This document shows positions 8,765-18,048 of a stretch of 64,000 nt of DNA, in pieces. The DNA is taken from positions 3,720,001 through 3,784,000 of the forward strand of contig NZ_CP107954.1 in assembly GCF_036067295.1 (NCBI RefSeq). Direction: 5' to 3'. Within the stretch, counting starts at the first letter, position 1. Every line of letters begins with the position of its first letter. A model generated the notes under the pieces. The model searched no databases. It saw nothing but the letters and a program-made list of their open reading frames with translations, and was not told the origin of the DNA. Origin of the DNA: Kribbella sp. NBC_00382 (lineage in GTDB: Bacteria; Actinomycetota; Actinomycetes; Propionibacteriales; Kribbellaceae). Position numbers and translations under genes: made by a program.

Positions 8765-9838
8765 TCATCGCTGGACGGCTGTTGCCCAGTACTCCGTTTC
8801 CGGCATCGGCGGAGTGCTGAACCGGGCGTTCGGCAGGTAGATCCGCGAGCCGAAGAAGGCCGCCGTGGTCGGTACGTCGAAGTCGGCGCTGGTGATCTCC
8901 CTGACCAGCCGGCCCTTGGTACCCGAGCTGTTGAGGTCCAGTACCGCGATCTTGTTCAGCCGGTTCTGTACGGCGTACAGGGTGTGGTTGGAGCGCAGTA
9001 GTCCGTCCCCGGCGGTCAGTACCGTGGCGCCGAGGTCGATCTTCCGGGTGACGCCGGTGCGCGGGTCCACCCGGAACAGGAAGCCGGTGGACGACTGCAC
9101 GAAGATCAGGGCGCGGTCGTCCGGGGTGAGTGAGATCCCGTTGGCGTTGTTGACTCCTGGGACATCCACGTAGTCGCCGCTGAGCGGGATCGTCTGCACG
9201 GCTGACTGGCTCGGCAGCTTGCCGTTGTGTCCCAGCGGGACCTTGTAGAGGACCGGCTGGCGCGAGTCGGTGAACCAGGCGGCGTCCTTGCTGAGGATGA
9301 CGTCGTTGACGAACGTGGTCGCTGTGGCGAACGTGTAGCTGGCCAGCACCTCGCCGGAGTGGGTGTCGATCACGCGGCCGTCGCCGCCGAGCCCGCCGGC
9401 CACGAAGAGGCGGTCGCGCTCGTCGAGCTTCATGCCCAGCGAGGGGGTCCCCGGGCCTTGGCTGACCACGGTGCCCGTGCCGGTCCGCAGGTTGGCGGCG
9501 TAGATGTCGCCGTCCGCGCGTGAGCCGAAGTACGCGATGCCGGAGTGGTCGATCGCGATGCCCTCGGGCTGGAAGCCTGCGGGCAGGTTGATGCGCTTGG
9601 GGAAGGCCGCAACGGCGCGTTCTGTGGCGGCAAGCGTGTTGGCCGGGTTGGTCCCGAAACGGATCTTGTCGCAGAGACCCTCGTCCAGGAACGTGCTGGA
9701 GGTCTGCTGCTTGACGGCGGTCGTGGCAGCCGGCGTCCCGGTGACAGCGGATGCGGTGAGGCTGCCGAGGAGAAGTACGGGGAGGCCGAGAGTCGCGGCG
9801 AGAACGCGGCCCAGCTGTCTCGGCTGTGAGCGTGACAT
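8765..9838 (-). CDS. Secreted SMP-30/NHL-like beta-propeller protein
   Basis: A 357-residue exported protein. An N-terminal signal peptide (basic start, hydrophobic LAATLGLPVLLLGSLTASA, likely cleavage near residue 32) is followed by repeated beta-propeller blades such as GIAYFGSRADGDIYAANL and NANGISLTPDDRALIFVQ. The closest family by eye is the SMP-30/gluconolactonase-like superfamily. The conserved pattern NxxGxxLTPD is seen, but I cannot confirm all calcium ligands. It may be a lactonase or a binding scaffold. It lies convergent to the HU gene and divergent from the M13 peptidase. Confidence 0.8.
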   Translation of the reverse strand: MSRSQPRQLGRVLAATLGLPVLLLGSLTASAVTGTPAATTAVKQQTSSTFLDEGLCDKIRFGTNPANTLAATERAVAAFPKRINLPAGFQPEGIAIDHSGIAYFGSRADGDIYAANLRTGTGTVVSQGPGTPSLGMKLDERDRLFVAGGLGGDGRVIDTHSGEVLASYTFATATTFVNDVILSKDAAWFTDSRQPVLYKVPLGHNGKLPSQSAVQTIPLSGDYVDVPGVNNANGISLTPDDRALIFVQSSTGFLFRVDPRTGVTRKIDLGATVLTAGDGLLRSNHTLYAVQNRLNKIAVLDLNSSGTKGRLVREITSADFDVPTTAAFFGSRIYLPNARFSTPPMPETEYWATAVQR

Positions 9839-9994
9839 GGCGGAGTGCCCTCCTGGCTCGTTGTGCTTTCAACAATAGGTGCACGGTTGCCTGGGCAGAA
9901 CGGTTCAGCGGCTGTGGATATCGGTCCCGGTGGTTGGGCCCGAACGGGTAATGTCACGGTGAGTGGCAGCCACCAGCAGAGGAGCGGTGCAGGG

Positions 9995-11953
9995 ATGACA
10001 GCAGGGATCGACAGCTCGGATCTGTCCACGACGGTCCGGCCGCAGGACGACCTGTACCAGTATGCGAACGGGCCGTGGCTGGACCGCACCGAGATCCCCG
10101 CGGACAAAGCGATCTACGGCGCCTTCCATGCGCTGCTGGACGACGCCGAGCGGGACGTGCGGGCGATCGTCGAGAAGACCGCGGCCGCGGAGCACCCGGC
10201 CGGCAGTGAGGCGCGCAAGATCGGCGACCTGTTCGCCAGCTTCATGGACACCGAGGCGATCGAGCGGCTCGGGGCGGACCCGATCGCGGACCAGCTCGAA
10301 CTGGTGGCCTCGATCAAGGACGTCGACGGCCTGGTCGCGGCGCTCGGCAAGCTGGAGCTGCAGGGCGTGCCCGGCGTCTTCTACTACGGCGCGGACATCG
10401 ACGCGAAGAAGTCCGACGAGTACATCATCTACGCGAGCCAGGGCGGCATCACCCTGCCCGACGAGTCGTACTACCGCGAGGACAACTTCGCGGACATCCG
10501 TACGGCGTATGTCGCCCACCTGGCCCGGATGCTCGAACTCGCCGGGTTGCCCGATGCCGGCGGTGCCGCCGAGCGGATCATGGCGCTCGAGACGCGACTG
10601 GCCGCTGGGCACTGGGACAGGGTGCGCAATCGGGACGTCACGGCGACGTACAACAAGGTGGACCGGGCCGGGCTCGAGGCGCTCACGCCGGGATTCGACT
10701 GGGCCACGTGGCTGTCCAACGCCGGCGTGCCCGAGTCGGCATTCGAGCAGCTGGTCGTGCGGCAGCCGGAGTACCTGACCGCAGCCGCGGCGGCGCTGCA
10801 GGAGATCGACCTCGAGCAGTGGAAGGAGTGGCTGAGCTGGCGCATCGTGCACGCCGCCGCGCCGCTGCTGAGCAAGGCCTTCGTCGACGAGAACTTCGAC
10901 TTCTACGGCAAGACGCTGACCGGTGCGCCCGAGCTGCGCGAGCGGTGGAAGCGCGGGCTGGGCGTTGTCGACTCGGCCCTTGGTGAGGCGGTCGGCCAGC
11001 TGTACGTCGCCGAGCACTTCCCGCCGGCCGCCAAGGCGCGGATGGTCGAGCTGGTCGCCAACCTGGTCGAGGCCTACCGGCAACGGATCGAGGCGCTCGA
11101 CTGGATGGGGCCCGAGACCCGTCAGCGGGCGCTGGACAAGCTCGGCACCTTCACGCCGAAGATCGGCTACCCGGACAAGTGGAAGGACTACAGCGGCCTG
11201 GAGATCAAGGCCGACGACCTGGTCGGCAACGTCCGCCGCTCGGTCGCGGTGGAGACCGCCCGGGACCTGGCCAAGCTCGGCCAGCCGATCGACAAGACCG
11301 AGTGGCTGATGACGCCGCAGACGGTGAACGCCTACTACAACCCGCGGATGAACGAGATCGTCTTCCCGGCCGCGATCCTGCACCCGCCGTTCTTCGACCT
11401 GGACGCCGACGACGCGGTCAACTACGGCTCGATCGGCGCGGTGATCGGTCACGAGATCGGCCACGGCTTCGACGACCAGGGCTCGAAGTATGACGGCGCC
11501 GGCAACCTGCTCGACTGGTGGACCGATGCCGACCGGGCCGCCTTCGAGCAACGCACGGCGAAGCTCGTCGCGCAGTACAACGTGCTCGAGCCGACCGATG
11601 CGCCCGGCCACACGGTGAACGGCGAACTCACCCTGGGCGAGAACATCGGCGACCTCGGCGGCCTCTCGATCGCCTACGTCGCCTACACCCTCTCGCTGGC
11701 CGGCGGCGAGGAGCCTGCGCCGATCGACGACCTCACCGGATCGCAACGCTTCTTCCTCGCCTGGGCCCTCGGCTGGTCCAGCAAAGCCCGGCAGGCAGAA
11801 GCCATCCGCCGCCTGGCGATCGACCCGCACTCCCCGCCGGAGTTCAGGTGCAACGCGGTGGTCCGCAACATCGACGCCTTCCACCAGGCCTTCGACGTCA
11901 AGGACTCCGACACCATGTGGCTGTCCCCCGAGGACCGCGTCCGCATCTGGTGA
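9995..11953 (+). CDS. M13-family zinc metallopeptidase (neprilysin-like, PepO)
   Basis: A 652-residue M13 peptidase, the full family length. Zinc site: HExxH in GAVIGHEIGHGFDDQG with the third ligand in GENIGDLGGL. The substrate-backbone motif NAYYNP is present, and the family C-terminal signature CNAVVRN is recognisable, with a final W as is usual. It starts at ATG 9995 (MTAGIDSSDL) after AGAGGAG; no signal peptide is visible, so it is probably cytoplasmic and cleaves oligopeptides. It is divergent from the secreted beta-propeller gene. Confidence 0.95.
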   Translation: MTAGIDSSDLSTTVRPQDDLYQYANGPWLDRTEIPADKAIYGAFHALLDDAERDVRAIVEKTAAAEHPAGSEARKIGDLFASFMDTEAIERLGADPIADQLELVASIKDVDGLVAALGKLELQGVPGVFYYGADIDAKKSDEYIIYASQGGITLPDESYYREDNFADIRTAYVAHLARMLELAGLPDAGGAAERIMALETRLAAGHWDRVRNRDVTATYNKVDRAGLEALTPGFDWATWLSNAGVPESAFEQLVVRQPEYLTAAAAALQEIDLEQWKEWLSWRIVHAAAPLLSKAFVDENFDFYGKTLTGAPELRERWKRGLGVVDSALGEAVGQLYVAEHFPPAAKARMVELVANLVEAYRQRIEALDWMGPETRQRALDKLGTFTPKIGYPDKWKDYSGLEIKADDLVGNVRRSVAVETARDLAKLGQPIDKTEWLMTPQTVNAYYNPRMNEIVFPAAILHPPFFDLDADDAVNYGSIGAVIGHEIGHGFDDQGSKYDGAGNLLDWWTDADRAAFEQRTAKLVAQYNVLEPTDAPGHTVNGELTLGENIGDLGGLSIAYVAYTLSLAGGEEPAPIDDLTGSQRFFLAWALGWSSKARQAEAIRRLAIDPHSPPEFRCNAVVRNIDAFHQAFDVKDSDTMWLSPEDRVRIW

Positions 11954-12025
11954 CCTCGCACAGGTGCCGCTTGGTGGCCGGTGGACGGTGGCGGCGGCGT
12001 TGCTTAGAGTGGTGGTACTCGACTG

Positions 12026-12133
12026 GACGTGGCTAGGGTTCCGTCGGTGACTGTGGGTGGGTCGCCGGGCTGGTCCGAGCGCCGCGACCCACTGTGTAGG
12101 TGGGCATCTCAAGGGACAAAAGCCTGGTAGGGC
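12026..12133 (+). ncRNA. ykkC-class riboswitch (guanidine-I-like)
   Basis: Three conserved ykkC blocks occur in order: CTAGGGTTCCG at 12033-12043, CTGGTCCGAGCGC at 12070-12082, and GGGACAAAAGCC at 12113-12124. GTGGGTCGC and GCGACCCAC form a perfect 9-bp helix closing the middle block. It sits 45 bp before the ATG of an MFS exporter gene. Subtype 1 senses guanidine and commonly controls exporters in actinobacteria, which is why I prefer it over the ppGpp, PRPP or nucleotide subtypes. The downstream gene is broken. Confidence 0.75.
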
Positions 12134-12178
12134 GAGGTCGGTGCGCTGTGGCGTGCCCGACGACTCGCGAGGTGTCAG

Positions 12179-13245
12179 ATGTCCCGCTTCCCGTTCGACC
12201 GTTCGATTCTCCCGCTGGTGCTGAGCTCCTTCCTGGCCCGGGTACCGAAGGGAATGGTGCCGCTGGCAACGATTCTGGTGATGAACGAGCGAACAGGTTC
12301 CTACCTGATCGCCGGCACGGTGGCCGGGCTGATCGCCTTGAGCGATGCGATCACGACACCCGTCCAGGGCCGGCTGGTCGACCGCTTGGGGCTCGCTCGG
12401 GTTGTGCTCCCCGCCGTGCTTGTTCACGTCCTGGGGGTCGGCCTTCTGCTCGGCGCCCCCAGCCAGGCCGGCGTGGGCATCCCGCTACTGGCCGCGGGCC
12501 TGATCGGCAGCGGAAATCCACCGATCTCCGCCGGTATGAAGACGACCTGGCCGCGACTGGTGACCCAGGACGCGCTACCTGCCGCCTACACGCTCGAATC
12601 GCTGGTGCAGCAGTTGGTCTTCCTGTCCGGTCCGTTGCTGATCGCGCTGATCACCGCGATCGGCTCACCCGGTAGCGCGTTGGCGCTGTCCGCCGGATTG
12701 CTGGTCACAGGCTCAACCTTGTTCGTGCTGGCGATCCCACGCGGCGCCGCCGACGCAGAGCGAGGCAGTCACCCGCGTTCAGGCGCTTTGCGGAAGGCGT
12801 CCGTACGAGTGCTGACCGGTGGCACCTCCAGGCCACCCTCACCCTGGGCGGCCTGGTGGGCACGTTCGTACCAGCCAATCGCACCGACAAGGCGCGCTAT
12901 GTCCGGCTGGTCGGCGGATTCGCGCTGTCGCTCGTGCCTGTCGCCGTCGCCGGTAGTGGATCCCTGCCGGCTTCAGGCTGGCTGATCGGGCTGTTCCTCG
13001 GTGTCGCCGGTCTCTTCCTCACCCCGATCGCGGCGGCTTGTTACGTCCTGCTGCAACGGTCAACCGACCCGACCAACCGGACCGAGGCCTTCGCCTGGCT
13101 CTCGACAGGCCAAGCAGCAGGCAGCGCAGCCGGCGCTGCGCTTGCCGGACTACTTGTCGACCAAGCCGGGACCTTCGCTGCTCTGGCGATGATCCCGATC
13201 CCAGTCGCCCTCGCCGCAGGCGTCACTCGCTGGCGCCTGCGCTGA
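12179..13245 (+). pseudogene. MFS exporter gene, broken by internal deletion and frameshift
   Basis: The first frame (from ATG 12179) encodes about 210 residues with six hydrophobic spans and the MFS loop motif GRLVDRLGLAR, reaching the start of span 7 (LRKASVRVLTG, to about 12818). Similarity then moves to another frame, where WHLQATLTLGGLVGTFV runs to the end at 13245 with spans 8-12. The core of span 7 (about 30-40 residues) appears to be missing. This is more than a one-base error, so I read it as a decayed gene. Its riboswitch leader is still in place. The 3' end overlaps the convergent flavoprotein gene by 23 bp. Confidence 0.75.
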
Positions 13246-13768
13246 TCGGCTTCCAGAGTTGGCGGGGTGCGTAGCCTTCGCGGCGGAGCCAGTGTTCGGT
13301 GTAGACGATCCGGTGCGGCTCGACGACGACGAGTGCGCCGGTCGGCGGCTCGTCCAGGGAGTTGCCCCGCTCAACATGGTCGGACTGCCAGCGGTAGGCC
13401 TCGAAGTACCGGTCGAAGTCGGTGGTGCCTGGTTGGACGACGGTGGCGGTGCCGAAGAGCTGGGCGCCGCGGCTGCTGGCTTGTCCGACCAGTGGGGCGA
13501 AGACGCCGATCGAGATCCGCGGGTCGGCGGCGAGGTTCCGCATCTTCGGTGAGCGGCCGGATGCGGTGAAGACGATGGTGAAGTCGAGGTGGTAGTACCG
13601 CACCGGCGTGGCCAGTGGTCCGGCCGGGCCGGTCGTCGCGAGGACGCACATGTTCTGACTCGACAGCAGGTTCAGGATGCGTTCGGAGAGCCGCTCGTGA
13701 TCGAGCTGCTCGGTGGGAGCGGGACCGGACAACCAGGGATTCGTCAGCGCCATGGCCGATGGTCGCAT
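13223..13768 (-). CDS. Pyridoxamine 5'-phosphate oxidase-like FMN/F420-binding split-barrel protein
   Basis: A 181-residue flavin-reductase-type split barrel. Typical elements are MCVLATTGPAGPLATPVRYYH (first strands), KMRNLAADPRISIGVF (phosphate-contact region) and AQLFGTATVV. Such proteins bind FMN or F420 and act on varied substrates; the true PdxH signature is not evident. Start is ATG 13768, with ATG 13753 possible. It lies downstream of pepP on the same strand but separated by a strong hairpin, and convergent to the broken MFS gene. Confidence 0.82.
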   Translation of the reverse strand: MRPSAMALTNPWLSGPAPTEQLDHERLSERILNLLSSQNMCVLATTGPAGPLATPVRYYHLDFTIVFTASGRSPKMRNLAADPRISIGVFAPLVGQASSRGAQLFGTATVVQPGTTDFDRYFEAYRWQSDHVERGNSLDEPPTGALVVVEPHRIVYTEHWLRREGYAPRQLWKPISAGASE

Positions 13769-13778
13769 TGGCTGCGCT

Positions 13779-13823
13779 CACCTGGTACTTCCGCCACCGG
13801 CGCGGCGGAGGAAGTACCAGGTG
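13779..13823 (-). terminator. Strong hairpin terminator after pepP
   Basis: Arms CACCTGGTACTTCCGCC (13779-13795) and GGAGGAAGTACCAGGTG (13807-13823) pair over 17 bp with one mismatch and an 11-base loop. It lies 6 bp beyond the pepP stop and 10 bp before the start of the flavoprotein gene, so it should separate the two. There is no long U-tract, as is common in high-GC actinobacteria. Confidence 0.7.
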
Positions 13824-13829
13824 GGGTGG

Positions 13830-15263
13830 CTAGCCGGCCATCCAGGACTGGATGGCGTCGATCTCGCGGGGCATGGCGTCCGACAGGTTCTCGGTGCCGT
13901 CGGCGGTGATGAGGATGTCGTCCTCGATCCGGATGCCGATGCCTCGGAGGTCCTCGGGGACGGTCAGGTCCTCGGCCTGGAAGTACAGGCCGGGCTCGAC
14001 CGTGAGGACGTAGCCGGCCTCGACGTTGCCCTTGTTGTACTTCTCGTTGCGGGCGGCGGCGCAGTCGTGCACGTCGATGCCGAGCATGTGGCTGACGCCG
14101 TGCAACGTGTAGCGCTGGTAGATGCCGCTGCTCGGATCCAGGGCCTCATCGGCGGTGACCGGGAGCAGCTCCATCGCCTCGAGGCCGCGCACGATGACCT
14201 CCATCGCCGCGTTGTGGCCGGAACGGAACGGCACACCGGGCTTGAGCGCCGCGATGCCGGCCTTCTGCGAGTCCAGGACCAGCTGGTAGAGCTCGCGCTG
14301 GCGCGGGGTGAACTCGCCGTTGACCGGCAGCGTGCGGGTGATGTCCGCGGTGTACAGGTTGCGGTTCTCCACACCCATGTCGAGCAGCATCAGGGTGCCG
14401 TCGTTGACCGGGCCGTCGTTCTCGATCCAGTGCAGCGTGGTCGCGTGCGGTCCGGCGGCGGCGATCGACGTGTAGCCGACGTCGTTGCCCTCCGCGCGGG
14501 CCCGGCGCCAGAAGGTGCCCTCGATCCAGCGCTCGCCGTACTTGCGGACGGAGGCCATGTCGGACAGCACGTCGGAGAAGCCGCGGTGGGTGATCGCGCA
14601 CGCCTCGCGCAGCTGCTCGATCTCGAACGCGTCCTTGACCAGCCGCAGCTCCGACAGCACGAAGGCGAGCTCGCCGTCGCGCTCCTCGTCGGTCTTCGCG
14701 CCGCTGAGCAGCGAGCCGATCGAGCTCTCCTCGCCGCGCCGGACGCGGGTCGGCACGTCGCTCTTGAGCACGTCGGCGAGCGCGTCGACGTGCCGCGTCT
14801 CGATCCCGAACTCCTTCGCGGTCTCGGTCAGCGACGGACGCCGGCCGGCCCACAGCTCGCCGTACATCCGGTCGCGCCAGAACTCCTCGCCCTCGCTGCG
14901 GTCCGCGCGGGGCCGGAAGTAGAGCACCGAGTCGTGGCCGCTGGTGCCGTTCGGTTCCAGCACCAGGACTGCGTCGGAGGTCTGGTCGCCGACCAGCCAG
15001 ACGTAGTCGGTGTGCGGGCGGAACGCGTAGTCGGTGTCGTTCGAGCGGACCTTGTAGGTGCCGGCCGGGATCACCAGCCGTTCGCCGGGGAACGCCTGTG
15101 ACAGGGCGTCGCGCCGCTTCGCCGCCCAGGTGCCGACGTCGCTGAGAGTGACGTCGTCACGCTCGATCGAGCCCCAGCCGGAGTTCATGAACTCCCGCAG
15201 TTTCTCGCCCGAGGCGCTGTCGTGGCTGGCGGTCTTGGGGGCCTTGTCCGTGCTGTCGCTCAT
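13830..15263 (-). CDS. pepP: Xaa-Pro aminopeptidase (M24B)
   Basis: A 477-residue proline aminopeptidase that removes an N-terminal residue before proline. The N-terminal creatinase-type domain (RRDALSQAFPGERLVIPAG) precedes a pita-bread domain with the five dimetal ligands: Asp in LMLLDMG, Asp in YTADITRTL, His in HGVSHMLGIDVHD, Glu in LTVEPGLYF and Glu in GIRIEDDIL. The lysine-rich start and length fit the actinobacterial form. It is 18 bp downstream of panD on the same strand, so co-transcription is likely. Confidence 0.95.
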   Translation of the reverse strand: MSDSTDKAPKTASHDSASGEKLREFMNSGWGSIERDDVTLSDVGTWAAKRRDALSQAFPGERLVIPAGTYKVRSNDTDYAFRPHTDYVWLVGDQTSDAVLVLEPNGTSGHDSVLYFRPRADRSEGEEFWRDRMYGELWAGRRPSLTETAKEFGIETRHVDALADVLKSDVPTRVRRGEESSIGSLLSGAKTDEERDGELAFVLSELRLVKDAFEIEQLREACAITHRGFSDVLSDMASVRKYGERWIEGTFWRRARAEGNDVGYTSIAAAGPHATTLHWIENDGPVNDGTLMLLDMGVENRNLYTADITRTLPVNGEFTPRQRELYQLVLDSQKAGIAALKPGVPFRSGHNAAMEVIVRGLEAMELLPVTADEALDPSSGIYQRYTLHGVSHMLGIDVHDCAAARNEKYNKGNVEAGYVLTVEPGLYFQAEDLTVPEDLRGIGIRIEDDILITADGTENLSDAMPREIDAIQSWMAG

Positions 15264-15281
15264 CGTCGAGCCATCCTCATC

Positions 15282-15704
15282 TCAGCGCGCGGTGTGCAGT
15301 TGGTCGCCGCGGAGCGTGCCGCTGTCCGGCAGCACCTCGGCGGGGTCCGAGCCGATGCGGGTGATCGCATTGTGCCCGTCCACGAAGACTACGCTCGGCT
15401 CGAAGGTCTTCGCCTCCATGGTGTCGAACATCCCGTAGGCGATCAGGATGACCAGATCGCCGGGGTGGATCAGGTGCGCGGCGGCGCCGTTGATACCGAC
15501 GATGCCGGTGTCGCGCGGTCCCTCGATCAGGTACGTGGTCAGCCGGTTGCCGTTGGTGATGTCGACGATGTCGACCTGCTCACCGGGCAGCAGGTCCGCC
15601 GCGTCCATCAGCGTCGCGTCCAGCGTGCACGACCCCACATAGTCCAGATCGGCCTGGGTGACGGTGGCCCGGTGGACCTTGGACTTCATCATCGAGCGCA
15701 GCAT
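15282..15704 (-). CDS. panD: Aspartate 1-decarboxylase (pyruvoyl enzyme)
   Basis: Makes beta-alanine from L-aspartate for pantothenate and CoA synthesis. The self-cleavage site Gly-Ser is in [12 protein letters not shown], giving the pyruvoyl cofactor on the serine. The N-terminus [17 protein letters not shown] is the family start, so I begin at ATG 15704; upstream in-frame ATGs would add a non-family extension. The 140-residue length includes the normal longer tail seen in actinobacteria. panD is usually near panB/panC, but here it stands upstream of pepP without them. Confidence 0.96.
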   Translation of the reverse strand: MLRSMMKSKVHRATVTQADLDYVGSCTLDATLMDAADLLPGEQVDIVDITNGNRLTTYLIEGPRDTGIVGINGAAAHLIHPGDLVILIAYGMFDTMEAKTFEPSVVFVDGHNAITRIGSDPAEVLPDSGTLRGDQLHTAR

Positions 15705-15768
15705 GGCGCTCATCATCCAGCCCACGCCCACTACTGTCAGTGGCCGCCGTCACCTCCGACCTCCAGGT

Positions 15769-17967
15769 TCAGCGGGAGGCGAGTTCGGGCTCTCGTTCCG
15801 GTACTTCGGGTTCGAACGTCTTGCGGAGTTTCTCGCCCTCGACGTCCACGTCGGGGAGTAGGCGGTCGAGCCACCGGGGGAGCCACCAGGCTGAGCGGCC
15901 CAGGAGGGCCATCACGGCGGGGACGATGGTCATCCGGACGATGAAGGCGTCGATCGCGACCGCCATCGCCAGCCCGAAGCCGATCTCGCGGATCAGGGTT
16001 TCGCTGGAGAGGATGAAGCCGGAGAAGACGGCGATCATGATGACCGCGGCGGCGGTGACGACCCGAGCACTGTGGCTGAAGCCGTCGACGACCGCTGCTC
16101 GTGAGGCCGCGCCGTGGACATGCTCCTCGCGCATCCGGGTGACCAGGAAGACCTGGTAGTCCATCGCGAGCCCGAACACGATCCCGACCAGGAACACCGG
16201 CAGCATGCTGATGATGGGTCCGGTCTGGCCCTCGATCCCGAGCAGGCCGGCGAACCAACCCCACTGGAACACCGCGACCAAGGCACCGAAGGTCGCCGCG
16301 ACCGTCAGCAGGAAGCCCAGCGTCGCCTTCAGCGGCACGAGCACCGAACGGAACACCAGCATCAGCAGCAGGAACGCCAGCCCGACGATCAGCGACAGAT
16401 AGGGCAGCAGCGCGCTGCTCAGCTTGGCCGAGATGTCGATGTTGAAGGCGGTCGCACCAGTCACCGACACCTCGGCGCCGCCAGCCGACGGGAGGTCCCT
16501 GATCGCCTTGACCAGTGCTTTGGTCTCGGCCGTCGCCGGCCCGCTCACCGGGATCACCGTCATCAGCGCGGTGTCGCCCTGTGGGTTCAAGGTCGGCGGC
16601 GTCACCACAGCGACGTCCGGAAGCTTGCGTACTGCGTCCGCGGTACCCGCCGCCGCAGCCTTCGGGTCGGCGGAGCCGGCCGCGTCGACCACGATCATCA
16701 GCGGGCCGTTGAAGCCAGGACCGAAGCCTTCCGACAACAGCTCATAGGCCTTGCGCTGCGTCGAGGCAGGCGCGGCCGTGCTGTCATCGGGCAGCCCGAG
16801 CTCGAGTTGAGTCGCGGGGATCGCCAGGGCACCAAGGCCGATCACCGTCACCAGCAGAACAGCGACCGGCCGCCGAGTGACGAAACCGGCCCACCGGCGA
16901 CCGACGGAAGGCTTGCTGCTCGAACCTTCCGTGTCGCCGCCGCGCAGCCCAGGAATCTTGCCTCCGAGCACCCGGCGCCCCGCCATGCCGAGCACCGCCG
17001 GCAGCAAGGTGAGCGCGATGGCTACCGCGATCACGACCGTGAAGGCAGCCGCGAAGCCCATCTGGGTCAGGAACGGAATACCCACCACGAACAGGCCACC
17101 CAGGGCGATCACGACGGTCAGCCCTGCGAAGACCACCGCTGAGCCGGCGGTCCCGACCGCCCGGCCGACGGCTTCCTCGGGTTCCAGGCCGGCGCTCAGT
17201 TCATGCCGGTACCGCGACATGATGAACAAGGCGTAGTCGATGGAGACCGCGAGCCCGATCATCACCGCGAGGATCGGCGTCCCGGAGCCGATGTCGATGA
17301 AGCCGGTCGCCGCGGTGATCACGGTCGCGCCGATGCCGACCCCGATGATTGCCGAGAGCAACGGCAGGCCGGCCGCGATCAGCGAGCCGAAGGTGATCAG
17401 CAGGACCACCGCGGCCACCGCGACACCGATCACCTCGGTCGCGCTCTGCGCTCCTTGAGCCTGCAGGGCGTCACCGCCGAGCTCGACCGTGAGGCCGGCG
17501 TCCCGAGCAGGCCCTACCGCATCGGCCACCGCATCCTGCGCCTCTGGCGTCACCTCCTGCGCGGGGACGTCGTACGTGACTTGGGCGTACCCGATCCTCC
17601 CGTCGGCTGAGATCGCCTTTGCTGCAAAGGGATCCACCACCTTGGCCACCTGCGGCGCGGACTGGATCCGGTCCAGGGTGCTCTTCACCAGGGCGGTGCT
17701 GCCCGGATCGGCGAGCTTCGTGCCTGGTGGCGCCTGGAAGACGATGCGCGCGGTGGCGCCGTCCGCGCCCGCCTGCGGGAACCGTTGGTCGAGCAGGTCG
17801 ATCGCCCGCTGCGACTCGGTACCGGGGATGGAGAAGCCGTTGGCGGTCGGCCCGGACAAGGTGGCGGCGCCGGTGATGCCCGCGGCAAGCAGGCCCAGCC
17901 AGATGAACACGACGAGTCGGCGGCGCCGGAACGCGAACCGGCCGAGGCGGTAGAGGTAGGTAGCCAT
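15769..17967 (-). CDS. MMPL/RND-superfamily membrane transporter
   Basis: A 732-residue protein made of two similar halves, each with one N-terminal span, a large extracytoplasmic loop and about five spans. The conserved GxxxDY proton-relay motif appears in both halves (LAVSIDYALFIMSRYRHE and GLAMDYQVFLVTRM). MMPL proteins export lipids, siderophores or drugs using the proton gradient. It follows a histidine kinase/response regulator pair on the same strand with an 81-bp gap, suggesting that this system controls it. The substrate is unknown. Confidence 0.93.
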   Translation of the reverse strand: MATYLYRLGRFAFRRRRLVVFIWLGLLAAGITGAATLSGPTANGFSIPGTESQRAIDLLDQRFPQAGADGATARIVFQAPPGTKLADPGSTALVKSTLDRIQSAPQVAKVVDPFAAKAISADGRIGYAQVTYDVPAQEVTPEAQDAVADAVGPARDAGLTVELGGDALQAQGAQSATEVIGVAVAAVVLLITFGSLIAAGLPLLSAIIGVGIGATVITAATGFIDIGSGTPILAVMIGLAVSIDYALFIMSRYRHELSAGLEPEEAVGRAVGTAGSAVVFAGLTVVIALGGLFVVGIPFLTQMGFAAAFTVVIAVAIALTLLPAVLGMAGRRVLGGKIPGLRGGDTEGSSSKPSVGRRWAGFVTRRPVAVLLVTVIGLGALAIPATQLELGLPDDSTAAPASTQRKAYELLSEGFGPGFNGPLMIVVDAAGSADPKAAAAGTADAVRKLPDVAVVTPPTLNPQGDTALMTVIPVSGPATAETKALVKAIRDLPSAGGAEVSVTGATAFNIDISAKLSSALLPYLSLIVGLAFLLLMLVFRSVLVPLKATLGFLLTVAATFGALVAVFQWGWFAGLLGIEGQTGPIISMLPVFLVGIVFGLAMDYQVFLVTRMREEHVHGAASRAAVVDGFSHSARVVTAAAVIMIAVFSGFILSSETLIREIGFGLAMAVAIDAFIVRMTIVPAVMALLGRSAWWLPRWLDRLLPDVDVEGEKLRKTFEPEVPEREPELASR

Positions 17968-18048
17968 GGTGACGATCGTTCCGTCCGGACCTTGTAGTCC
18001 GCGTCCGGTGACTGCGGTCTCCTTGCCGTACTGCGCCCGTCGTACTGC

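Noticed and set aside
9905..12427. 840-codon open frame on the minus strand across the M13 peptidase gene
   Set aside because: High GC creates long antisense frames. Its translation is rich in Arg, Gly and Val with no motif, while the plus frame has a complete M13 zinc site.
12179..13245. The broken MFS gene as a programmed frameshift or one-base sequencing error
   Set aside because: A slip or single-base error would leave all spans in the two frames. The core of span 7 appears to be missing, which needs a real deletion.
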